From Chara braunii (lineage: Eukaryota > Streptophyta > Charophyceae > Charales > Characeae): a stretch of 29,276 nt of DNA. Positions 8,285 through 18,030 of the stretch are shown here, one piece after another. The stretch lies in contig BFEA01000089.1 of NCBI GenBank assembly GCA_003427395.1, positions 943,323 through 972,598 of the forward strand, read 5' to 3'. The first letter of the stretch is position 1, and every line of letters starts with the position of its first letter. A program made the position numbers and the translations under genes. A model generated the notes under the pieces. The model made no database searches and had not been told where the DNA came from. It worked only from the letters and a program-made list of their open reading frames with translations.

Positions 8285-11200
8285 TTTTTTTCATGAACGA
8301 TGTGGTGTTAGAGTCCCTTCAAAAATTTTGCACAGGGAGAACCTTCTTCTTCTTCACTGTTAATTTCATGAGCCTCAGGATGATTTTTTATTGTCACTCA
8401 ATCATTAATCTCCAGCTTGGGCCCTCTACGAAGAATTTGAATGCATTCTAGAAGGATTATATATTTTATTCTTTCAAGCGCCTTCTCTGGATAATGACTT
8501 TAACAGAGATGTTCCTTCAAAAGTGATGAGTCAATCCAGTTATTTGTCTGCCTCTCCCACACGTCATTAATTTTCAAGATTCCTCTTTTGACCCAACACT
8601 TCCAAGGAGAGTCCATATAATGAAGGACACACCCTTATGAATCTTTAATTCATCGGTTGTTGAAGAGAGGTTGTACCTCTTCCCATCTATCAAGGGAAAT
8701 TTTGTCAGTCCGAGACAACTTTCTCCAAATTTGGAGCAAGGAAACCCACAAAGGATCTTTACATAAATCGTTCCTAGTAGCATGTTTGTCATAGGTTATT
8801 TGCCCTATTTGACCTTTGTGAGTGCCCCTAGGAGGAGTCCGGGAGCAGTTCTCGAACCACATTAGGGTATCAACTTTTTCTAGTGTTTGGGGAGCTAAAT
8901 GTTTAATTTGTTCCCAAGCTAGTTCTGCCTATTGGGTCTGTGGGTTGAAAAGGAAATGCTTTATCCATTGGATAGATAAAACCATAGCTTGGGTAGCTTG
9001 GTCAACGACCCCTACCCCACCCCTAATCTTGGGTTGGATTATTGATTGTCAGACAACTCTACCAATCACATTCCTAAATTCATGATTGCCTCTCCATATG
9101 AAGGTTGTTAACTGTTGTCAGAATACTTTAAGTGATGCCTTATCCGGGGGCCAAATAGCGGACTTGTACCAGATTGAAGCTAGGATAACATTATTAATGA
9201 CCAATGTACGACCAAATAGTGAGAGTGTTTATTCTTCCATAATTTCAGTTTAATATGAGCATTTTGAGTAATTCATTCATTGTTGGTCTTTGGTTTTCCA
9301 TCAACAGAAAGAGGGATTCTCAATACTCTAATAGGAGTGTCAAGAGGAAGCCACTTGACCCGGGGTTGTTCTGGGGTGATGGTGAATCCACCACGCAAGT
9401 GTCTTGTTTCCCCTATTAATCCTTATATTGGATAAACGACAAAAAATGTCCGTCATTTTTTGAATTTCCTCTAGATTCAGTTGAGATGCATCCACCATGA
9501 GAGAAAATATCATCAACACAAAGGGAGCAGGCCGGAATGACATCTTCAGATATGGAGGATACCTGAATACGCTTGATATCCTTATGATGACAAAGAGTTG
9601 CTGCTAGAGCTTCCATTATAATTACAAATAGGTAGGGAGCGATCGAGTCTCTCTGTCTAACCGATCTATGCAAAGGAATAGGGGGTGCCACATTGTCGTT
9701 AACCATGACTCTAGTAGTGGCATTACCATGTAGGATTTGAACCCATCTCCGAAAGCAAAGGCCAAACTTAAATTTCTCTAGACATTTATCAAGAAAGAAC
9801 CAGTCCACATGATCATATATTTTTTCAAAATCAATAAAAATGAAAGCAGCATTGTGTTTTGATTAGCGAGTCTGTTTAATCAGTTCATTAATCAACAATA
9901 CATTATTTTGAATATTTCTTCCAGTAATGAATCCAGTTTACATCGGATGGATGATGTCTGTGATAACTTTCGATAAATGATCAGCCAAGCCTTTAGCAAC
10001 CAATTTGTAAACAACAGTGAATAATGTACTAGGCCGATAATTCCGGATATTAGTCTTCGCTCTTTTCTTGTAAAGTAGAGTTAATACACCTTGACCCATT
10101 ACTTCCCCCATTTCCTCTAAACTTCAGACCGCTTGGTAGTAGTTCATGAGGTCTTGTGAAAGGGAGTCCCATAAAGCCTCCAAAAATTCCCTTGGTAGAC
10201 CATTGATCCCATAAGATTTCTCCTCTTCCTTTTAGCATTAAGGCTACTCATATTTGCTCTTTGGTCAGGGTTTTTTTCATTATTTTTTTTTGTTCCTCTA
10301 ATAATATTTTAGTGAGGGAATCAAGAAGTCCTCTACTTCCTTGGTACGTAAATTCATTGGGATAACTTGTTCTCAGAAGTGAAGAGATCATTAAAAAAAT
10401 TTCGAGCAAGTTTAGCACATGTCGCAGTTGAAGTGACCCATGGAGCATCCAAACTGAAAGGATCTTCCAGTGGCTCAATTACCGTCCTACCCGTCCTTGC
10501 TCTAGCCATTGCAAAGAAACACGCGTCCATTGATCTTTCCATATTGTCGCGTCGAAGTTTACCCTTGATTCTCAGTCCTTGTCACCTATACTCCATTTGG
10601 GTCAATAGTTGGTCTTCAAAAACTTGTATTTCGTTGGCCAGTGCCTCTAAGGCTTCTCGATCTTCTGATTCTGTTTCAATTTGTTGTAGCTCTTGTAGTC
10701 GATTGTGTTTCCTTTAAATACCTTTGTGATGCTAACGTCTTGGAATATTCATTGCATTTACTGCCTAAGAACATTAGACCGTTGTTGAACCACCTTATAT
10801 CATTATTGATGAGACCCCTTTGGTCTCTCCATAATTCTCACACCTCTTGCAGATAACTTACAAAGCAGTCCATTTTTAGATGAGACGTGTATAGTTTGTT
10901 ATATCCTCTGGACCTCTTCCCTAATCTGGTTTCTTACGAAATGGAAAAATAGCCAAGCACATCGCATGATCTAGCCCAGGGTAAGGACTTCTAGGAAAAA
11001 TTTATGTAACTTGCAATGCCCCTTATAGCTGCTGAGAGATTTCGTATTTTGTCTTCAGTGGCCTTTCCTAAAAGAGGTAAATGCTTTTGATGTGGAACTA
11101 AGCCTTCTATATGAGTTGAGGGTGTGACATAAATTAGCTATCAATAGTTCGTTTGACTCAATATAGGCAGGGCAGGGGGATGGGATGTGCCACCGGTCCA

Positions 11201-11761
11201 GATGCCGGTCTGGAGCAGCATTAAAGTCCTCTACAATGGTAACAGGAATTCCTACAGTCCTACCGAGAGGCGCGGGAAAATGTTTTTAAAAAATACTTGA
11301 TGGTCGTCATCTTCATTTGGTCCATACACACATAGAATACTGACAACCTCTAGCTCAAGCATTGCTAAAATGTATACCCATCTACCCTGTTCTAGATCGG
11401 CCTCCCAATCAATCACTTCTATTTTGAAGTCAGGGGGAGCCCAAATGGCTACACTTGCACTACTCGGCTTGGGGGCGTGGGCTCTATATGATGGATGTGG
11501 CTAAAACTCTTTGTGACAATAATTATGAGCATTTGTGTTCATTAGGTGAGTTTCTTGGATACATATAACATCGGGTCATTCCTTACTATCTATTCCTTTG
11601 AGCTGAACAAGTATAGCTTGTTTTTCATTTTGTTTGGCCGACGTCAATCCATTAACATTTAGGGATATAAGATCTAAATCTGCATTCCTTCTCATAACTT
11701 TCCATTCTTTGTCCTTGTTGTCTAGTGCATCAATCACTTTGATGAGTTTCATTCCTTCCAT
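8285..11761 (-). pseudogene. LINE-A ORF2: endonuclease and reverse transcriptase, decayed
   Basis: An ATG at 11,761 precedes a leader and then the endonuclease. Visible endonuclease motifs across several frames are SLNVNGL, ICIQETH, LCVYGPN and DFNAAPDR. The linker ends with ARNFFNDLFTSE near 10,370. RT motifs follow: NYRPSTLFTVVYKLVAKGLA (near 10,000), TGFITGRNIQNNVLLINELI, FIDFEKIYDHVDWFFLDKCL (near 9,810), then RSVRQRDSIAPYLF (near 9,650; the family usually has RQGDP, so G is replaced by R), then CVDDI in place of (F/Y)ADD. A frameshift follows, with VDASQLNLEEIQKMTDIFCR. The thumb region (IQPK...GGVGVVDQATQAMVL near 9,020, DRWEEVQPLF near 8,670) matches LINE-B closely. At least four frame changes and several stops make it non-functional. 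Confidence 0.85.
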
Positions 11762-12696
11762 TTAACTTTTCTAAGACTTATATCTTAATAACCCCAACAA
11801 GAAAGTGAAGTGAATGATCCATTAAGGGTGCATCGCCTTCACATGTCTTTCAAATTACCTACATCCAAACTCCCGTCTTCCTTGAGAATTTCTTGACGTA
11901 GGAGACGAAGCAAGAGTGTACACACGTCCGTTTCTGACCAAAACTTGTCTGGTTTGATTTTCAGCATTTGAATCTCCTTCAGATTCTCACTTCCAAACCA
12001 ACGGAGGTCTAACGGTTTCGAGATCTCGTACTTGAGATACACATTCCTTTCAGCGATTATGTATGTCTCCGAAGCCAAAGTGAGTGTTGCTACTCCTCCT
12101 GGGGGAAACTGTTCCTTGATAAATTTCATTATGTCTGATTTAATAAAGGATTATCCAGCTATTCCCTCTTTGAGAGTAGACAAAGAAAGGAAGGAGGAAT
12201 TGATTCCCTGCACTGTCACTTCACTATATAAAGCATCGGGTGGTTAAAAAAGACCCACCTCCCAAGCCCCTTCTTTACGTCTGACTGGGAGGACCACAAT
12301 CCCCATCTTTGAGAGCAAGGTCTCCTCAGGCCTCATGGCTAGACTCTGGCGGAATTTTTGGCGCTTACTAGTCAACTCTGGGACCCCCGGGATTAGGGAA
12401 TGTACCTTCCGAATTTTCTTTTCTTGCTTGCCTTTCAGTGAGTGAAGATTCTCTGTGAGATCAATCATCCTTACTAGCGGACCAGACTGATGTTCATCGA
12501 TTAATGTACTGTTATCCTTTTCACCATTTGTTTGTTTGTTGTCTTGAAGATTTGTTTTTTTGTTGGGCAGGCACATGATTTTCCTGGTAGTGAGTGAGAA
12601 GAAGGTACTTGCGTTCCCCAGTTAAGGGCCTTGCCACACCAATGTCGAAACAACAAAATTTTCGACAAGTGTCAGAGTGTTTTCGACATTCGGCCT

Positions 12697-12815
12697 TTCG
12701 ACAAGTTCCCCGCCTTCGCCACACAACCAATGTCGAACACAAGGGATGTAGAGGCGCTGCACGGGTTGCCCTTCGTTCGACATTGCTGTGTGGCGGAGGC
12801 GGGGAATTTGTCGAA
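12697..12815. repeat. Internal inverted repeat of the TIR element
   Basis: Arms of about 41 bp (12,697-12,738 and 12,775-12,815) share TTCGACAARTTCCCCGCC and the CGCCACACA...AATGTCGAAC part, with a few mismatches, around a ~36-bp spacer. They repeat the theme of the element's own ends (CCACAC and AATGTCGAA), so they may be an older internalised terminus. Confidence 0.75.
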
Positions 12816-13366
12816 GCCTCTGTCCCCAAGGTTCCAATGTCCCGGCACTTCCCGACAGCCATCCATAGCGGCACACTTTCAATGCGACGTTGCGGAAGAC
12901 GGGCGGAGCATGGGGAGGGTGGGGGGAGGGGGGACGTTGGATATGCGACTGAATTCGACCGAAAACGTGAAAAGATACACAGATCAAGTGTTTTTTTTTT
13001 TTTTTTTTTTTCCGTTCACATTTGCGGAGGGGTAGAAGATGAGGACGTACACACTGACGTGCTATTCCATGGCAGTCCCGGAGAGATCGAGATGAGGATG
13101 CGCTGCGGAGAGGTAGAAGATGCCAGACATCCGCAAGAGGACACCGTTTACTATGGCGCGCATCCTCGCCACACAATTGCCGAACTGGTAGCCATGGACA
13201 AGCTGCACGCCGGCGCGCAGTCTCGCCCACGAATTGCGTGGCAGACGAGCGTCGCCAAGCCATGCGCTTGTTTTTTTTTTTGTTTTTTTTTTTTGTGGTC
13301 CAATTTTCGGTGGGTTTTGTGTTCTCTATTTTATTTTATTTTATTTCAATATGCACTAGTTTCTTA

Positions 13367-13539
13367 GCAACCATAAAGCACCCCCACAGTGTATCTATCC
13401 GACCGGAATATTGCCAAGGATACAACCCTTGCGTTCATGAAGTGCCACCCCTCCAGGGCGGAACTTCACTAACGCAAGGGTTGTATCCATGGCAATATTC
13501 CGGTCGGATACAACCACCGTGGGGGTGCGTTTTGGTTGC
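13367..13539. repeat. 173-bp foldback palindrome
   Basis: The left arm (13,367-13,454) and right arm (13,456-13,539) are inverted copies at high identity. Both contain CCGACCGGAATATTGCCA, GGATACAACCCTTGCGTT and GCACCCCCAC. There is almost no spacer. It lies inside the TIR element and could extrude as a large cruciform. Confidence 0.9.
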
Positions 13540-13540
13540 C

Positions 13541-13624
13541 ACAACCATAATGCACCCCCACAGTGTCTGTATCCCACCGGAGTATTGCCAAGGATACAAC
13601 GCTTTCGTTCATGAAGTTCCCTCC
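13541..13624. repeat. Third arm of the foldback unit
   Basis: A direct copy of the palindrome's left arm follows immediately: CAACCATAATGCACCCCCAC, then ACCGGAGTATTGCCAAGGAT, then TTTCGTTCATGAAGTTCC. The unit therefore occurs three times, as left, inverted and direct copies. Confidence 0.85.
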
Positions 13625-14690
13625 TCTCCCCCCCCTCCCCCACCCCCCACCCCCGGGTTTGCGCCGAGAGGGCACACAATCCCGCACAGCTCCGCCACAT
13701 CACCGGAAAACAAAATGCCCAGGAGGCCAGTCCCAGGTGAGCGAGGTCCCATTTTCTCCCCTCCAAGGCTGCGTTCTTCGACACTGCTGTCGAAACGCAA
13801 GGAGAAGATGTCGAAAGAGCGTCAGTTCCCCAACCCTGATAAATGTCGAAATGCGCGCGTCTTTCAACACGTCCATTCGGTGATGTTGAAAATCGGCCCG
13901 CTGCAGGCTGACGGTCTCCACCCATGTCAAAAGGTTGTCCTCTGACAAATGTCGAACTGGTTTCGACATTTTTCCTTCGCCTGTCTCTGTGGGGAAGAAA
14001 AAATGTCGACAATGCAGTTTTCGACATTGGTGTGGCGAGGCCCTGAGTCGGAAATAATTTCCTTGAGTTCTTGTGTTCCTTCAGGCTTTACAGGCTTTCT
14101 GGGACGCAGATCTTCGTCAAGAAACAAGACATCCCTTGAGCTTAGTGTGTCCACAGTTCCTTGACATACTATTCTGCCCACTACTGTGTTTCCTTCACAT
14201 TCTTCACCATCCCTCTCTTCTCCATGACATCCAACCGGTTCACTTAATGAAGGAATCTTGTGCATTGACCTTAGCGCTTAAATATCGCACTAAGTTCAAA
14301 AAAAGCACGCTGAAGAAATTTGGTCCACAGTTTCAATGTGCTGAGACGGGCGTGTTCCTATATAAACCTACTAGTTTATCGAGAACATTATCGAACGATG
14401 ATTCGTGGCGGAGAGCCGTATGATGGGAAACTATCACGTGCGGAGCACACCCACCGGGCATGACAAAAATATCCACGTTCTTTGGCTTATTCACTTCTGC
14501 TTGACCCAGGGGGACCAGAAAAGAGCTTCTATTGTTTATGACTTGTGTGTCCAAAGGCTGTGAGCTTACTGATACACAATGTCCGTGGCAAATTACTTGC
14601 TGAGATGCCACTTTTACCAATGAAACACCCAGATTGGAGGATGAAGGGGGGGTGGGAGGGCCGGGTGGGGAGAATCCATCCACTGTTTAC

Positions 14691-15654
14691 TTAGAATGTT
14701 GTCACTACTGTTATGATAAGTGACTGCGGTCATCTATAACCTAGTGATCTCTTGTGTTCCATCCCTCCTTTACTGTTTCTATGAAGAGGAAACTCGGAAA
14801 CTCCTGCGCCCGCAGTTTCCTATGGAATGTGAGCATACTCATTATCAACATTGCTGGTTTCACGTATTCTCATTTATTCGGTGTAATGTACCAGTTATGT
14901 ATGTCATCTTTTATTCTCTTGCTTTCTTCTTTGATCCAGATGCAATCGAAATTCTTGAATTTATGAGCGCATAGGATCTTGCTTGGATTAGTTGTTGCTA
15001 TGATTGTTGTCTCGAGAAAATCCACAACATTATTTTCATCATCAGTTCGTTGTAGGATCAACTCTCGTGATAACATGCCGCGATCTTTTTTTATCTTTCT
15101 ACGGCTTCCCTCCTCTTATCTTTGTTGTGCCATGTGATCAGCAGTAGATAAAATCTTGTAGTCGTTTTTAATCTTTCCTTGGCTTCCCTCCTTTTATCTT
15201 TCGTGTGCCTTGTGATCAACAGCAGATCATCAATAAACATTTTTCTGCCGAAATTTTGCAAGCTTCGTATGAGTTTTTTTTATGAAAACATACATACGCA
15301 TCGATTGGAATGTCCGGCCTACTAGCTGGCTGAGGCCAGGATGAAAGTACCCAACATAATTTTTTTCCTTGAACGCAGAGTATGGGGCATGGACAGATTG
15401 TGATTCCAGAACCCGAAAGGTTTTGTTGCATGCAGTATCTACCTCAGACTATCTATTCCCCCAAGAAAACACAATAATCCGTGACTGGAAGGATAGGACA
15501 GTCGAAACAATCTACAAGCTCATCTGGATCGAACGCGCCACTGCATCCTTCCTGAAGAATGACAAGGGTGGAGGTTGCGATGATCAGCAGTACCCAGCCC
15601 ATGTGGCCGAGAGATGCGGTTAACAAAAGCCTCAATTTTCAGATAACTCCTCAT
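14691..15654. other. Unassigned stretch between LINE-A and LINE-B
   Basis: No confident gene. Minus-strand frames (15,076-14,870 and 15,431-15,216) look somewhat protein-like. One frame near 15,230 reads MFIDDLLLITR, faintly like an RT active-site region. A tandem duplication of about 78 bp lies within (see separate entry). The origin is unclear; it may be the end of another retroelement. Confidence 0.3.
15090..15245. repeat. 78-bp tandem duplication
   Basis: Two copies of a ~78-bp unit: GGCTTCCCTCC at 15,103 and again at 15,181, each followed by TTATCTTTSKTGTGCC and TGTGATCARCAG. Because 78 is a multiple of three, the minus-strand translation repeats as LLLIT-RH/WH-KDKRREA. Confidence 0.8.
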
Positions 15655-15698
15655 GCCATTTATAACAAAACCCAAGCCTTAGGGTCATTTTACAAAAT

Positions 15699-17453
15699 GT
15701 GATCAGCAGAGTGGCTTGGCAATCCATAATCCAACCCAAATCAAAAGGAGGTTTGGGTATTATAGATCCCGCGCTACAAACAAAGGTGCTGGCGCTGCAA
15801 TGGCTCAAACGCCTACTCTTCAACCAGGACACCTCGTGGAAGGGGCTGGCCTTGGAACAAATTTCCCGTTTGGCACCGCAGATAGCGGAGGGGAGCGACC
15901 CCCTGATGTGGCTAGGAAACAGGACATGGCCCATCCCAAGAAGAGGTATGCAGCACGATCATCTCCCCCCAGACTCGCCCTGGCAAGCAGCAAGGGCTTA
16001 CCTGCGCAATGACCCCTTTTGGCCCGACCTCCTGAAAACATGGAGAAGTCTGTCCCTACTGGATAGAACTCCTCCAGAGAGATGGGAAGAAGTGGCATGA
16101 CAACCGCTTTTTGGGAACAGGTGGATAATGGATCTAAAGGGCCAAACCCTCCATTGTATGGACTCCCCATGGCAAGGTTGGATAAGGCGGGGGGTAACAA
16201 GGATAAAGGATATATGGGACAAAGCACAAAGAAACTGGATCGACCCGGGCCAGCTAAGAAAGAGACTTTGCCACTGCCACCGCCCGGAGGATGCCCCAAA
16301 AGCCATAATAGAAAAGATCCCCCTGGCATGGTGGAGGGTCCTGAGGAAAGGCCCCACCCTTCAAGAACTGGATTGGGTGGCGCTGAGGGATCGGCCACAT
16401 CAGGTGGGCCGCATAGTCCACTGCGAACCTGACGGCTCACTAAGGGTAAACCTCTTCCAAATAGGCTGGAACAACATCCTTCAAGGAACTTCTCCAGAAG
16501 AAACAATACTACAACAGAAAGAGGATCTATTCAGAATCAGAGTGCTTCACGAAAATGAGCAATGGACCGCCTACTGCCCCCGAACCCCGATCCACCAACT
16601 CAGCCTGGACCCCGTGGAATGGACATGGACAACTTCGCCGGGGAGGGGCAAGAAAATCACCAGGGCATTATAAGGTCTTACAGTTAAATCAACCTTCAGG
16701 CTCCTCAGGCCGAGAATAAACCTTCGAGATCGAGTGGAGGCGCGATGGATGAACCACCTAAACATCGACAAGGGCAAGCTAAGAGATATAAAGTTGTTCA
16801 AAACGGTCAAGGAAAAACCGGCAAAATTTGCTTCGCTGCAATGGCAACTTGAGCACCGCTGCGTGCCGACAATAGACTGGCTGATAGACAGGACAAACCT
16901 GGAACAAAGAGGGCAAGCCCTGCCTTGGTGTAGGCTTTGCACCGATGCGTTCCCCTCCAGAAAAGTGCCAGAAACAATTGAACACATATTTCTTCAGTGC
17001 CCCGGTGTGGTGTGGCTGTGGAGATGGTGGGGCCTATGGAGACGGCGCTGCACATATGAAATGGAAAGAGCAAGACTGGAAGGCCCAGACTTCACGGAAA
17101 GCATACAACAACATATCCAAACAGAAATAAGAGAAAAATGGGAGAAAACCAGGAAGCAAATCCAGTTATTACACACACCCAAAGACATCCAACAAAAAAT
17201 CCAGGACTTTAGCCTGAGCTGGCTCAGGGGGGACAATGGGGGGAGAAACGGGGAAATTGAATGGAAAGGCGGACTAAAAGGTCTAGAGGAGGGACAAGGG
17301 AGGAGGGATTTAGTGAGGGACTACCGGCTCCTTTTTCACGAATGGACTAAGATCGATGCATCAATCCCCATGAGACCCAGCGATGACTTCCCCGATCCTT
17401 TCCCCCCCCCTTCAAACTGCTTGGTTGGGCTGGGATGGTATGGGAGAGACTGA
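15699..17453 (+). pseudogene. LINE-B ORF2 C-terminal half with zinc knuckle
   Basis: One frame runs for about 585 codons with only two in-frame stops (TGA at 16,098-16,100 and TAA at 16,671-16,673) and no frameshift. It opens with VISRVAWQSIIQPKSKGGLG, the conserved block after the RT palm, and continues with LSLLDRTPPERWEEVA and WIRRGVTRIKDIW. The C-terminus has the LINE zinc-binding motif WCRLCTDAF...ETIEHIFLQCPGVVWLW (near 16,925-17,015). In plant LINEs this zf-RVT region follows the RT. With two stops and no RT palm, endonuclease or ORF1 it cannot act by itself. Its frame integrity shows it is much younger than LINE-A. Confidence 0.85.
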
Positions 17454-17828
17454 GGACAAAAGGCAAGTTGGTATTACGTTCTGCTCAGCAATTCAAGAAA
17501 GGAGGGAGGGACTAGCCTTTCAGTAGTAGATATCTGGCCCCTGGTATAAGGGTGAAGAGGTTTCCTCCCCCTCCATAATTACCTGCACAGTCAATCCTCT
17601 GGATACCAGAGCAATCAATGCTGGCAGGTTTCGCAGTCAATTTCCATCATCCATGCTGTTCTTATTGTAAAGGGACGCTGGACCCATTTTCCAGCAGGTG
17701 ATGCTCCCCACCAATAGACGGAGCCTCTCCCCGGGTGCTAGTGGTGACTGACTTCGTCAGCACCTCTAGCACTGCGGGGGGGGGTGTTATCCAAAAAAAA
17801 AAGAAAAAAAAAAAAAAAAAAAAAAAAA
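17454..17828 (+). other. LINE-B 3' UTR and A-rich tail
   Basis: Non-coding tail from the stop to the A-rich end. It includes GGACGCTGGACCC, TTTCCAGCAGGTGA and CCCACCAATAGACGGAGCC, a block conserved in the two other LINE 3' ends here (minus strand 28,170-28,245; plus strand around 26,560-26,590). A near-palindrome TGGTGACTGACTTCGTCAGCACC follows before the tail. Confidence 0.7.
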
Positions 17829-17931
17829 GGGTCATTTTAGCACATGTAACTCCTGGTAAATAGAACGTGAATTAAAAATCCTGACTGGATTCGACGAACA
17901 CAATGCAGTTAGGGGCTGCCCACTTTCATCC
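17829..17931. other. Short unassigned spacer
   Basis: Unique sequence between the LINE-B tail and the SINE head; nothing recognised. Confidence 0.4.
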
Positions 17932-18021
17932 AGTTGATGTAGCTCAGTGGTTAGAGCACCGGTTGGAAATGCGCATTGTGGTATGCGGTTGCAGGTTCAA
18001 ACTTTAATTGCGGCCTTGCGC
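17932..18021 (+). mobile_element. tRNA-derived SINE head, degenerate
   Basis: GTTGATG-TA-GCTCAGTGGTTAGAGC reproduces a tRNA acceptor start and a perfect D stem (GCTC/GAGC) with a box A sequence (TAGCTCAGTGG). Downstream GCAGGTTCAAAC resembles box B and the T arm. The anticodon and T stems do not pair, so this is not a functional tRNA; it is best explained as a tRNA-related SINE head. The retroelement at 18,031 cuts it off. Confidence 0.6.
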
Positions 18022-18030
18022 ATGGACACC

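Larger units (their letters stand above)
12625..14044. mobile_element. 1.42-kb terminal-inverted-repeat element, non-autonomous
   Basis: The terminal 26 bp at each end (12,625-12,650 and 14,019-14,044) are inverted repeats with one mismatch: AGGGCCTYG followed by CCACACCAATGTCGAAA. About fifteen further TGTCGAA/TTCGACA motifs are scattered within, concentrated near both ends. A long internal inverted repeat lies at 12,697-12,738 versus 12,775-12,815. No transposase-like frame exists; the 200-260-codon frames inside follow the palindromes and homopolymers. Direct duplications at the borders were not obvious (left flank CCCCAGTTA, right flank GAGTCGGAA), so the superfamily is unassigned. It sits inside LINE-A ORF1. 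Confidence 0.8.
11839..14683 (-). pseudogene. LINE-A putative ORF1, split by a DNA element
   Basis: Read on the minus strand, a proline-rich start (MDGFSPPGPPTPPSSS) begins at 14,683. Open segments run to 14,333, then from 14,265 to about 14,045 in another frame. The 12,625-14,044 element intervenes. Coding character resumes from about 12,600 (TRKIMCLPNKKTNLQDNKQ) to 12,244, and after a frame change near a T run it continues to the stop at 11,839. The last segment includes MKFIKEQFPPGGVATLTLAS and FWSETDVCTLLLRLLRQEIL. It ends 77 bp before the ORF2 start, the position of ORF1 in two-ORF LINEs. No zinc knuckle or RRM was recognised, so the ORF1 label rests on position and continuity. Confidence 0.6.
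8285..14690 (-). mobile_element. LINE-A: two-ORF non-LTR retrotransposon remnant
   Basis: Minus-strand remnant of an L1-like element. It holds a putative ORF1 (14,683 down to 11,839) and an ORF2 with apurinic-type endonuclease and reverse transcriptase (11,761 down to about 8,285). Many frameshifts and stops show it is dead. A 1.42-kb inverted-repeat element (12,625-14,044) interrupts ORF1. Homology to LINE-B runs through the RT thumb and connection region and then stops near 8,285. The zinc-knuckle C-terminus and 3' UTR that LINE-B retains are therefore missing, so this copy is truncated at its 3' side. No target-site duplication was found. Confidence 0.85.
15655..17828 (+). mobile_element. 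LINE-B: 5'-truncated non-LTR retrotransposon
   Basis: Plus-strand 3' half of a LINE related to LINE-A. It starts in the post-RT region, keeps the ORF2 C-terminus to 17,453, a ~350-bp 3' UTR and an A-rich tail (about 17,798-17,828). 5' truncation is typical of target-primed reverse transcription. The UTR has the block CCCACCAATAGACGGAGCC (near 17,710), which recurs at two other places in the window. No clear target duplication was found. Confidence 0.85.

Noticed and set aside
8822-9085. Plus-strand protein near 8.9 kb
   Set aside because: It is the complement of the LINE-A thumb region; the equivalent antisense frame appears opposite LINE-B.
12594-13945. Frames of 210-257 codons in the TIR element
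   Set aside because: They overlap each other on both strands, read through T homopolymers and inverted repeats, and show no transposase motif; they are by-products of the palindromes.
15090-15431. Copia reverse transcriptase
   Set aside because: Only a short IDDLL-like match; flanking RT blocks expected on either side are absent.
15820-16506. 228-codon minus-strand frame opposite LINE-B
   Set aside because: It is the antisense shadow of the LINE ORF2, which carries the recognisable domains.
17932-18021. Functional tRNA gene
   Set aside because: The D stem pairs, but the anticodon and T stems do not and the acceptor stem has no partner; a SINE head fits better.
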